The translations under genes and the position numbers were made by a program. Shown piece by piece: positions 1-6,936 of a DNA stretch of 26,166 nt. Origin of the DNA: Chara braunii (lineage: Eukaryota; Streptophyta; Charophyceae; Charales; Characeae); contig BFEA01000199.1 in assembly GCA_003427395.1 (NCBI GenBank), forward strand, positions 2,153,999 to 2,180,164. Reading direction: 5' to 3'. The notes below the pieces were generated by a model. The model was given only the letters and a program-made list of their open reading frames with translations, was not told the origin of the DNA and made no database searches. Numbering within the stretch: the stretch's first letter is position 1; each line of letters begins with the position of its first letter.

Positions 1-137
1 GGGGAGGGAGAGGGGGGAACATATTAAGAAAGAAAAAAAACGCAATCTTACTGTAAGATATAATAAACGTGACGTGTCACGCCGTGGTCCTTGTTGATTG
101 AAAAACAGTTTCACACACCAACGCACCTAGCTCAGTC

Positions 138-236
138 ACTGACACGTCAGCAAGTTGCGCTCTCTACTGACACGTCAGCAAGTTGCGCTCTCTACTGACA
201 CGTCAGCAAGTTGCGCTCTCTCTACTGACACGTCAG
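138..236. repeat. 28-bp tandem repeat with ACGT-core motifs, 3.5 copies
   Basis: Units begin at 138, 166, 194 and 224 (the last is cut after 13 bp). Each starts ACTGACACGTCAG and continues into a CAAGTTGCG-CT stretch; the third is 2 bp longer in its CT end. Every unit holds TGACACGTCA, an ACGT-core sequence of the kind bound by plant bZIP factors, and the reverse form TGACGTGTCA lies at 70-79. The repeat is certain; any regulatory role is inference. Units touch without unique spacers, so this is not a CRISPR array. Confidence 0.85.
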
Positions 237-267
237 ACCCGCGTGCGAATCCGAATGCAGCTACAGT

Positions 268-363
268 CTTCCCTCGAATACAACGTACGGTCATTATAGC
301 TGAATTTGGTGTGTCTTCAGTCTAAATTCAGCTATAATCACCGTACGTTGTATTCGGGGGAAG
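268..363. repeat. Near-perfect 40-bp inverted repeat (foldback)
   Basis: The left arm 268-307 and the right arm 324-363 are reverse complements at 38 of 40 positions, separated by a 16-nt loop (308-323). Both arms contain the ACGTTGTATTCG / CGAATACAACGT sequence. The shape suits either a small foldback or MITE-type element, or a hairpin RNA precursor of the miRNA/siRNA kind. No target-site duplication was identified. The same core reappears as an 18-bp palindrome at 26027-26044. Confidence 0.85.
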
Positions 364-861
364 AAGGTAGGATCCATGGGAAAGGTAAAACTCAAGAAGG
401 TGGTAGATGAATGTGGGCGAGTTTTACACTCGACATCACATACTTTTCTAGTCATCAGCATAACAATGAATCCGTATCAAAATAATGAACAGATTCAATA
501 CAGTGAACTAAACAGTGCATTAATACAGTAAATCTGAATAAATAAAAAATTGAAGATATTTTCCAAGCAATTTCCTCGCACGACAGTTAGTTCCAAGCAA
601 CACCCCTACGCTGTAAATTGATTAGCATTCAAACTATTTATCATTCCATCACACCATTTTGATGCTCCAGACACACTTGAACACAAATAAACTATACTTG
701 TGTTGCCGTTAACAAAGGGTGGGACATCTCTGATGACCTTACGGTGGACCGTCCAACTCCCCATATTCCTCGAGTAACAGGGTCATCAGAGACATTCATG
801 ACCCTCTCCCCTGGCCCCCTTCTTCCATCTCGGCTTGCCGCTACCCTCCCTAAGTACCCCA

Positions 862-863
<2 letters not shown>
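364..863. other. Non-coding stretch, nothing recognised
   Basis: AT-rich sequence without a credible reading frame, RNA gene or repeat. A short frame that starts at 744 runs straight into the following CT microsatellite and is not supported as a gene. Confidence 0.5.

Positions 864-909
<46 letters not shown>
864..909. repeat. (CT)n microsatellite
   Basis: Uninterrupted CT dinucleotide repeat of 46 bp, followed by CT-rich, less regular sequence to about 950. Confidence 0.97.
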
Positions 910-913
<4 letters not shown>

Positions 914-1074
914 TCTGTTTCTCTCGCTCCCTCGTGCTGCACTAGTTCTCTTTCGCTCGGTCCTTCTTGCTATGCCAATTAATTGAGCGCGTGACTGTCC
1001 TTTGCGGTTTTTTTTTTTTTAATAGTTCATCCGAGGCTTGATTGCAATTGCACGACAACTCCACACATCCCTAC

Positions 1075-1239
1075 CTTCTCCTTTGCAGGCGGGCTGGCCG
1101 ACGCGTACTCCCTTTCCACCATATCCGTCAGCTTGGAAACTGCTTCCTCGAACGTCAGCTTCCGATTCAGCCTCTGCGCAAGTTCCTCGATTACCACCTC
1201 GATCGGCGGTCCTTCATGCGCTCCACTTTCTTCCTCCAT
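1075..1239 (-). CDS. Probable first coding exon of an unidentified gene (partial)
   Basis: On the minus strand an ATG at 1239 opens 55 codons that end exactly at a strong 5' splice donor (GAGAAG|GTAGGG, donor at 1074-1069). The predicted peptide is acidic and helix-like: it contains IEVVIEELAQRLNRK and LTFEEAVSKLTDMV, quite unlike the low-complexity translations around it. Directly upstream is a GA-rich tract (CT on the plus strand, 1240-1258), which would be 5'UTR. The exon ends in phase 0. The next exon, to the left on this strand, was not found, and the product is not recognised. The plus strand also happens to read as a splice acceptor here (TTTGCAG at 1083-1089), but its translation looks random, so the minus strand is preferred. 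It may be a live host exon or a captured gene fragment. Confidence 0.5.
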
Positions 1240-1396
1240 CTCTCTCTCTCTCTCTCTCGTACACACACGCACGCACACCCACACACGCTCACACGCTGGA
1301 CGTGCGCGCAAACACCAGCACGAACGACCTCCTCTGTGTGTGTGTGTGTGCGTGGGTGTGTGTGTGTGCGTGGGTGTGTGGGTGTGTGTGTGTGTG
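1240..1396. repeat. CT, CA-like and GT microsatellite cluster
   Basis: A (CT)n tract at 1240-1258 is followed by an impure CA-rich tract (1261-1297) and an impure (GT)n tract (1335-1396). The long His/Thr-rich or Val/Cys-rich frames here simply translate these repeats. Confidence 0.93.
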
Positions 1397-1576
1397 AAGT
1401 CGGTCCAAATTAACCCTCGCCCACGCCCTTTCTGCAATCCAAATATCTTTCTTTGCAGGTGGAAGGGAACCCCATTATACCAGGAACCAGGAACAGGAAT
1501 GTACCTAGGAAGCGTGACTGGGCGCACGAGGTCACTATAATATCACGAGCTTTCACATATCTCATGTGCGTTCCTC

Positions 1577-1662
1577 AAAAAAAAAAAAAAAAAAAAAACA
1601 ATTGGCGAAAAGTAAACACAAGGGCATATTCAATTGCCGAAAAGTAAACACAAGGGCATATT
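1577..1662. repeat. Poly-A run followed by a 32-bp direct duplication
   Basis: A22 at 1577-1598 is followed by two adjacent 32-bp copies, 1599-1630 and 1631-1662, each starting CAATTG and differing at one base (GGCGAAAAG against GCCGAAAAG). It may be the scar of a retroposon tail plus local slippage; nothing else of such an element was identified. Confidence 0.85.
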
Positions 1663-1857
1663 CAATATTCACACACACGGCGATTTTTTCCAGGCGTGTT
1701 TGACCGCAGTTAGCGTCAGAGTCATTCCCAAAAGTCCCCCAGGGGTGGAGCGCGGGAATTACAACGCCACCTTCGACCTGTGTCACCTCCTGTTCCCAGG
1801 AAGCTGAAGGGAAGGTGTGGCAGAAGAAGGGAACCACACCGGAAGGAGTCACCACCT

Positions 1858-1901
1858 CCCTCTCTCTCTCTCTCTTCCCGCCCCCCTGCCACGAAGAAGA
1901 G

Positions 1902-1943
<42 letters not shown>

Positions 1944-1970
1944 CGCCCCGCCTGCCACAGGGAAGAGTGA
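1858..1970. repeat. Duplicated (CT)n plus GC-rich unit
   Basis: CT tracts at 1861-1875 and 1904-1941 are each followed by TTCCCGCCCC and then CTGCCAC, so the tract and its flank were duplicated together. Confidence 0.85.
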
Positions 1971-2160
1971 GAGTCCACAAAGGTTCTTCCGACTCCCGTG
2001 AAGCCAAAATTGGAGGTGAACCCCACGAATAGAATGGAGCTCTTTCTATCAAAAAAAAAAAAGAAAAAAAAAGAAAAAAAAAAAATTGGAGGTGAAAACG
2101 GGACTGTCGCTTCACGCCCCCCGCCAAGAGGGGAGGGGAGTCAAAAACGAGTCCCCGGGG

Positions 2161-2250
2161 CCAAGTCCCACTAGCAGCGTTGATGCACATCTCCGCAAAC
2201 GCGTCCACATTCAGGCGTTGAGGTAGCTCAACGCTGCTAGTGGGACTTGG
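2161..2250. repeat. Foldback element, shorter copy
   Basis: A 23-nt left arm (2161-2183) is a perfect reverse complement of the right arm (2228-2250); pairing continues outward through a G/C run with one bulge. The inside and right arm (2184-2250) match 2951-3013 of the longer foldback at 2875-3004, so the two belong to one family. This copy looks like an internally shortened version. Confidence 0.8.
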
Positions 2251-2327
2251 TCCCCCTAGCCGAAGCTGGGTAATGGCCCCAGTCCCTTGAGTTCTTCAAA
2301 TAATTAAAAAAAAAAAAAAAAACGACT

Positions 2328-2449
2328 CCCCGCCAAGAGGGTACGGTAGAGAAAAAAGAGCCCCCACCAAGAACGTGGGGTAGGAAAAAAGAGCCCCCGC
2401 CAAGAGGGGAGTAACGAGGAAAAAGAGCCCCCGCCAAGAGGGGTGCTGG
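2328..2449. repeat. 33-34-bp tandem repeat, four copies
   Basis: Copies start near 2328, 2361, 2394 and 2428. Each carries a C-run, then CCAAGA with a G-run, then a purine stretch ending GAAAAAAGAG. A related lone copy lies at about 2115-2133. The C-run and G-run of each unit could pair as a short stem. An A/G-rich stretch and a T run continue to about 2632. Confidence 0.8.
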
Positions 2450-2874
2450 CAAAACAAGGTAAGAAGAAAAAATGAAAAAAAAAGAAGAAAGAAAAAAGAA
2501 AAAGAAAGGACCCCACAAGCCGCTGAAGTCGCGTTCGCGTCCAGGTAGGCTCTTGTGATGCCTTGCTGGCAGTTGTGACGTCGCTTCCCAAATGGCATTT
2601 ACAATAACTTTTTTTTTTTTTTTTTTTTTTTAAAGGGCGATAGCCTTGAGGTATTATCATCGGACTAACTTTGAGGGACGTACCTCACCGAGAATTACGG
2701 CAAAATTAAGAAGAAAAAAAAACAAAAACGAATTACGGCAAAAAAAAGAGACCAAAACCAGGAAGATAACTTCGCTTCTCCCAAAGCCGTTTACAATGAC
2801 TTTGACCACAAATGACAGCCACACTCAGTCAGGCCAATCAGTCCTGTCGGAATTGCCAAAAGTCCAGAAACGCG

Positions 2875-3004
2875 CAGCGTTGAGCTACCTCAACGCCCGA
2901 ATCTGGACGTGTTTGTGGAGACGTGCAGTTCAGGAAACTCAACACCATCTCTGCACATCTCCGCAAAAGCGTCCAGATTCGGGCGTTGAGGTAGCTCAAA
3001 GCTG
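2875..3004. repeat. Foldback element with 54-nt arms
   Basis: Left arm 2875-2928 and right arm 2951-3004 are reverse complements at 49 of 54 positions around a 22-nt loop. The outer end on the right continues CTAGTGGGA, as in the copy at 2161-2250. This matches a non-autonomous foldback or MITE-like element; no transposase or clear target duplication is present nearby. Confidence 0.82.
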
Positions 3005-3124
3005 CTAGTGGGATTTTGCCCCTGGGAAGATATCTTTCCATATCCTCTTCCTGTGCATCTGTTCACTTTTCTCTCTTTTTTTAAATCTCTTCATGGATTC
3101 TTTCCAACAACTTAGATTCTTTTC

Positions 3125-3205
3125 TTGGGTGCAGACGAGTGACATGTAGGGTTGGGTGCATACGACTGACATGTAGGGTTGGGTGCATACGAGTGACATA
3201 TAGGG
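3125..3205. repeat. 27-bp tandem repeat, three copies
   Basis: Three consecutive units (3125-3151, 3152-3178, 3179-3205) each begin TTGGGTGCA and end TAGGG, with a few substitutions. The 27-bp length keeps a minus-strand frame open as a 9-residue repeat, which is a by-product and not evidence for a gene. Confidence 0.92.
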
Positions 3206-3288
3206 CCTCGCTCCACTAGACAACATGCATTTGGCCCCTTCCAACGTCGTGAATGTATCCGGTCATGAAGCATCCAAATGCATGTACA

Positions 3289-3560
3289 GTTCGCAGCCCG
3301 TCAGGGGTGCGTTTTATGCCCCTGAGACATTTTTTCGTCGTCGTCCTTTTCCTTCGTTATGCCGGTCGTTCATTCGGGCCCATTGGTCGTTGAAAGGCTG
3401 GTAAAATGAAAGGCACAGGCATTTAGGGGGGGGCGGCAGTTCAAGCAAATGCAGGACCGGTAGCTGCCTGTGGCATTAGGGCCTTGATTTTCGAATCTGA
3501 AACATCGTGGACGCAGGCCCTTTGGTCGAAAAATCGAAACGGTGCCGGGCACACCCGTTC
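3289..3560. repeat. Dispersed repeat, copy 1 (second copy at 25729)
   Basis: This stretch shares an ordered series of blocks with 25729-25985: GTTCGCAGCC, a hairpin TCAGGGG...CCCCTGA, GTCGTCGT, AGGACCGGTAGCTGCC and AATCGAAACGGTG-like sequence. The TCAGGGG/CCCCTGA stem (7 bp) is the same in both copies. The core ACCGGTAGC also occurs inverted at about 23556-23575. The element class is unknown. Confidence 0.7.
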
Positions 3561-3718
3561 CCTCACGGTCGCACCCGTTTCCTCACGAATGGAAGGCGCA
3601 GGCGGGTCCAATCTTGCAATTTTCAAGCACCAACATTGGCGATTTTTCGTACGCAGAATAATTGGAGAAAAAATGCATCTGGGAGCGCTAACGCTCGCGC
3701 TAATTTTGAACTGCGCTA

Positions 3719-3738
3719 AGCGCCGCTTCGGCGGCGCT
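3719..3738. other. 8-bp hairpin with a C(UUCG)G tetraloop
   Basis: AGCGCCGC (3719-3726), TTCG (3727-3730) and GCGGCGCT (3731-3738) form a perfect 8-bp stem capped by the very stable C-UUCG-G tetraloop. It lies seven bases before the LINE 5'UTR copy and is not present upstream of the second copy at 16300. There is no evidence on which strand, if any, is transcribed. Confidence 0.8.
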
Positions 3739-3745
3739 GTCGTCT

Positions 3746-4381
3746 CGAATACCCTTACAAGGGTATCCGCCCTGGTTTTTGCGAGTGACAGAAGATAAGT
3801 TTTGTTCGACATTTGAGTGTACTGCGCGAGTCACAGTTGCGTTTTTTTCACGCTGACTTAAACGGTTGACTAAAAGCAGAGAGTGTGTGGGCGCGCAATT
3901 TCGAGGCGTGCGTGATAATTCTTATTTTGATGTTATAGAGTCGGCGCTTTCGCCGACAAAATTGTGATTTTGATTAAAAGTTAGGAGGAGTTTTCTCTAT
4001 GTTAAGGTGACCATGGTGCGTGTGCGCTCATACGGGAGACGTCATCAGACAATAATATTTGCTTTCAGGCGCTAGTTGGAGCATGTGGGAGGAAATAGAA
4101 TGTGAGCGGTGACCTCCGCGCGGTAGATGCGGGAGGTTGACAGTCGTGGACGGAGCCGGACCTTATGAGTGGCGGGCGCCATAGGTCGACAGTCGTGAGC
4201 CTGGTCCGTAGGTCCGCGTGCCGCGCGGCAACAACTTATATTAAATTTTGTCGTAGTCTGCCTCAGCCTTGGGTACTAGCACTATTGGTAACGGCATTGG
4301 ACTTTCAAAACGACAGTACAGGGATCGAGGGCGACGACTGGCGGCGATGGAATATCAGGGCGGCTGAAGATGCCGAGGGGT
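3746..4381 (+). mobile_element. LINE 5'UTR fragment, partner of 16300-16935
   Basis: All 636 bp align without a gap to 16300-16935 (constant offset 12554) with about 22 mismatches by eye, 3 of them transversions. It contains the 5'-terminal TACCCTT/AAGGGTA inverted repeat and the GTCGGCG/CGCCGAC hairpin (3940-3957). Similarity stops 12 nt into the place where ORF1 begins in the full copy (ATG at 4370-4372, then TGA four codons later). A 5' piece without a 3' end is unusual for a LINE, whose copies normally lose the 5' end. It may come from recombination or from another element sharing this promoter. Confidence 0.9.
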
Positions 4382-4703
4382 TGAGGGTCTGGCGGGGCTA
4401 TTCCCCTTGGTTTTGTTGTCGGCCCATCTGTAGGCCCGACTGGCGGAACTGAGAGTGGTACTGGCGGTCCCCCTTCCCCAGAGCACCGGTTTTCAACGTT
4501 CATATTTTATTTTTACCCTTATTTTTATTTGTTGGTCCCGGGGCATGGCGACAGCGTTGGTACCGGAGTTGTGTGCGAGGACCAGCGGGCGTGGTTCAAC
4601 TGATACGCCCATGAACTGTTGAAACCGCGGGCTGAGGAGTTCAACAAATATGGGAGCCTGTTGGGTTAGCCCACGAGGCGGAGGAAACCTGAGCGGCGGG
4701 GAT
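4382..4703. other. Unrecognised sequence after the LINE 5'UTR copy
   Basis: There is no gene here. A segment around 4520-4640, including CGCCCATGAACTGTTGAAA, resembles 6185-6280 and, more weakly, 5590-5680. It is therefore a remote, incomplete copy of the composite repeat described at 5160-6420. Confidence 0.45.
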
Positions 4704-4894
4704 CCTCCGCGGGTGCACCATCCGCCAACCCCGGTCTGTTGTGAAAAGGGGTGAGTGGGAGTATGCTGTCGGGGCCGTGAGGCGCATGACCAGTCACTNC
4801 CTCCGCGGGTGCACCATCCGCCAACCCCGGTCTGTTGTGAAAAGGGGTGAGTGGGAGTATGCTGTCGGGGCCGTGAGGCGCATGACCAGTCACT
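4704..4894. repeat. Exact 95-bp direct duplication around one N
   Basis: 4704-4798 and 4800-4894 are identical and separated by a single N at 4799. Perfect identity with an ambiguous base between the copies points to two overlapping contig ends joined without merging, so this is probably an assembly artefact and not biology. Confidence 0.9.
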
Positions 4895-5159
4895 CAGATT
4901 CGCCAAGGGCCTAAATGTACTATTTGTGTGCCTTCTGTCAGGCAGCTTGTGTGGCCGCGGGACAAGGGAATTCGCGGTCACCAGCTCTTGCACGACTTGT
5001 GGATGGTGCCGTGGGACCAACAAAGGACCATTTTGTCATTGTTGCAGATGGCCAGGGTCATGTTCCATCTAAAAAGGGGCAGCAATGTGTGACCAGAACC
5101 ATGCGCAAGACCCCAAATTTGCCCATCCCAAATCTGCATATTTTTGCAGGTTTGGGGTT
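4895..5159. other. Unrecognised stretch with an open frame
   Basis: A plus-strand frame stays open from 4915 to 5256, but its translation (Cys-rich start, no motif) resembles no family I know. TATTTTTGCAG at about 5139-5149 looks like a splice acceptor but has no matching exon evidence. Confidence 0.3.
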
Positions 5160-5920
5160 GCGGTGTGAGCATGGCCGTGGGGGCTTGCAGTGTGAGTATG
5201 CCCTGAGCATGCCTGTTGGAACCCAAAAGGTGGTGAACCGTGCCTGGGCGCAGTAGGGACGGGCGCACCAGGGCAGAGGCCGCTGCAGCAACTGATCACA
5301 TGGAACCCGTCTCTGCAGTCTCAAGGCTCTCACTTGAAAAATTGCTAGCACCACCAAGGTCTGTAGTGAGACCTGTTCTCACTTGAGTTCATGCTGCAAT
5401 TTTTGCAGCGGACCTTGTGCCCTCCTACTCGTTGCGGCATCGGAATAGTCACAACGACCGAGCATAGGGTGCGACACTTCAGCGCCGTCCATTTGAGGGG
5501 GCATGTCGCGTGAGTTTGTGCCGTGTGCGGGTAATGGAAAGTCTGGGGACTGGGTTGCTCCCCGAGTTATAGCCTTGACAGACAACCTCTGCAGTAGGCT
5601 GGCACTAGTTCCGAGGCTGAAGGTGGGACGAACTGACCCACCTCAGTCAAATACAACCCTAAATTGTTGAAGTGTAGACCATAGTTCGGACCCCGCGAGG
5701 AGGCTATGAGTAAAATTTTATAGTTTGGGCCACCGGGGACCGGTCAGTCCCGGGAGGGCGTCCCAAGACCAAGCTGCGAGGCGGTCCTTCGAGACATCTG
5801 TTAAAAACTGGAACAATACACAGGAGTCGGGGCTCGGCCCCTGATTCTTGGTCCAAAACGCAGGCACTGTGGCCTGCTTGATCCCGGCAAGGGACAATGA
5901 CAGGTGGGGTGTTTGGCTGA
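5160..5920 (+). repeat. Composite repeat unit, copy 1, with U6-like segment
   Basis: Ordered blocks shared with 5945-6420 are: a TGTGAG-ATGCCCTG block (about 5190), a GGGC...GGGACGGGCG block, CTGCAGCA (about 5282), CACTAGTTCCG (5603), AAATTGTTGAA-TG (about 5662), and the U6-like segment starting at 5784. Spacing differs between copies through many indels, so the units are old. Confidence 0.6.
5784..5842 (+). pseudogene. U6 snRNA-derived segment (5' half, degenerate)
   Basis: GTCCTTCGAGACATCTGTTA, then AAAACTGGAACAATACA, follows the start of U6 snRNA almost base for base (5' stem-loop, then the GATAAAATTGGAACGATACA stretch as I know it). The ACAGAGA box that pairs with the 5' splice site is changed to ACACAGGAG. 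After it only a GGCCCCTG block of U6 is recognisable (about 5836-5843). This is a U6 pseudogene or a U6-derived part of a repeat, not a functional snRNA. Confidence 0.6.
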
Positions 5921-6114
5921 GACGCCACGGCTTGGGGCCTACCGCCCGGTCCCACTATTTGCTGTGGGAGGTTTGAGTGTGGCCATGCCCTGTTGAGACT
6001 CAAAGGAAGGAGAAAACTGTGTTTGGGCACAACGGGGAAGGGCGGTGGTTGCAGCAGCATTGACTGTGTTCAGCTGCCCATTTGGAATCCCTCCCCTTTC
6101 TGCTGTTTTACTTT

Positions 6115-6125
6115 ATTATTATTTA

Positions 6126-6174
<49 letters not shown>
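6115..6174. repeat. (TTA)n microsatellite
   Basis: About 60 bp of nearly pure TTA/ATT trinucleotide repeat within composite unit 2. Confidence 0.97.
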
Positions 6175-6335
6175 TTACCCTTTTGTTGTAGTTGGGACGT
6201 GGCCCAGACACTAGTTCCGGGACTGGCAAAGGTACCCAAGAGCCTAGCTCAATTGGTACACCCATGAACTGTTGAAATGCAAATCCAGTCCCGGATCTGA
6301 TCTTGTGTGCAGCCTCGTTGGGGGGTTTCCCTTTG

Positions 6336-6420
6336 GTCCTTTGGGACATCCGTTAAAATTGGAGTGATTTAGAGAAGATAAGCACGGCCCCTACGCAAAC
6401 ATGATAAAGTATAAATTGAG
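6336..6420 (+). pseudogene. U6 snRNA-like sequence, almost full length
   Basis: From GTCCTTTGGGACATCCG through TTAAAATTGGA, AGAGAAGAT, AGCACGGCCCCTACGCAA, ATGA and AAATTGAG, the order and spacing follow U6 snRNA over about 85 nt. I judge roughly three quarters of positions to match the plant/animal consensus from memory. U6 pairs with U4 and U2 and forms the spliceosome active site. Here the AGC triad is kept, but the ACAGAGA box reads TTAGAGA and other core bases differ, so function is unlikely. A T4 stretch at 6440-6443 could be a Pol III stop. No plant USE element was seen upstream. It is probably a retroposed U6 copy or the U6-derived part of a SINE-like repeat. Confidence 0.72.
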
Positions 6421-6564
6421 GGCAAACCCTAGCTAACAGTTTTCGTTTGAAAGCTCGAAGTACTATCAGGCCGTGAGCGGTAAGGGTATGTGGTATTCGG
6501 GAGGAAGACGGCGTGGAGGACGAAGATGGTGAAGGCAAAGTGATGGCGAGGAAGGAGTCATAAC

Positions 6565-6936
6565 TCGCCCGCGGGCGAAGTAAGACTTAAAATCATGGGT
6601 TTCTGGTAGGGCGAGTTGAATGGCGGTGTTAGTGTGAGTGCTGGGGAAGTAGGATAGGAGTTATAAAAGAAAGGGTTGCGCGGAGGTGTCGAGAGACTGG
6701 GGTATGGTAGGGGAGATGACTCATATCTTGCCCGTTTCTTAGTGAAAACGGGCGAACGAAGATCCAATTTCGGGGTTTTGAGGTATGGCAAATCTGATGG
6801 CGGCATCAGATTTCACGTTCGAGCAATAGGATGACCAAGGTCAGTAGTATGGGCTGCGCGGTGCAAAACGGGCCAGGCGCGGAGCGATAGCTGCGGAAGC
6901 AACAATGAATCTCCCCAATTTCTTGTGGGAGATTCA
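6565..6936. other. Cluster of four perfect palindromes/hairpins
   Basis: TCGCCCGCGGGCGA (6565-6578) is a perfect 14-bp palindrome. GCCCGTTT/AAACGGGC (6730-6737 with 6746-6753) is an 8-bp stem. AAATCTGATG/CATCAGATTT (6790-6799 with 6804-6813) is a 10-bp stem with loop GCGG. TGAATCTCCC/GGGAGATTCA (6906-6915 with 6927-6936) is a 10-bp stem. No open frame or known RNA family accompanies them. Confidence 0.8.

Larger units (their letters stand above)
5945..6420 (+). repeat. Composite repeat unit, copy 2, tRNA-like plus U6-like
   Basis: This is a second copy of the block series at 5160-5920, interrupted by a TTA microsatellite. Between the microsatellite and the U6-like part, TAGCTCAATTGG (6245-6256) matches the Pol III A box (TRGCNNAGYNGG) at all but one position. 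A weak B-box-like AAATCCAGTCC follows at about 6281. A tRNA-like head next to U6-like sequence suggests a SINE-like chimera; the B box is too degenerate to be sure. Confidence 0.5.

Noticed and set aside
138-236. CRISPR-like direct repeats
   Set aside because: Units are contiguous with no unique spacers, and the rest of the window is eukaryotic.
1027-1527. 166-codon minus-strand frame as one intact gene
   Set aside because: Most of it translates GT/CA and CT microsatellites; only 1075-1239 is protein-like, and a splice donor ends it.
4165-4452. Open frame shared by both LINE 5'UTR copies (also 16719-16955) as a real gene
   Set aside because: Similarity does not stop at the frame edges, and the differences include many amino acid changes. 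The frame stops at different places in the two copies.
4915-5256. 113-codon plus-strand frame as a gene
   Set aside because: No recognisable motif, the Cys-rich start looks random, and it begins next to the suspected misassembly.
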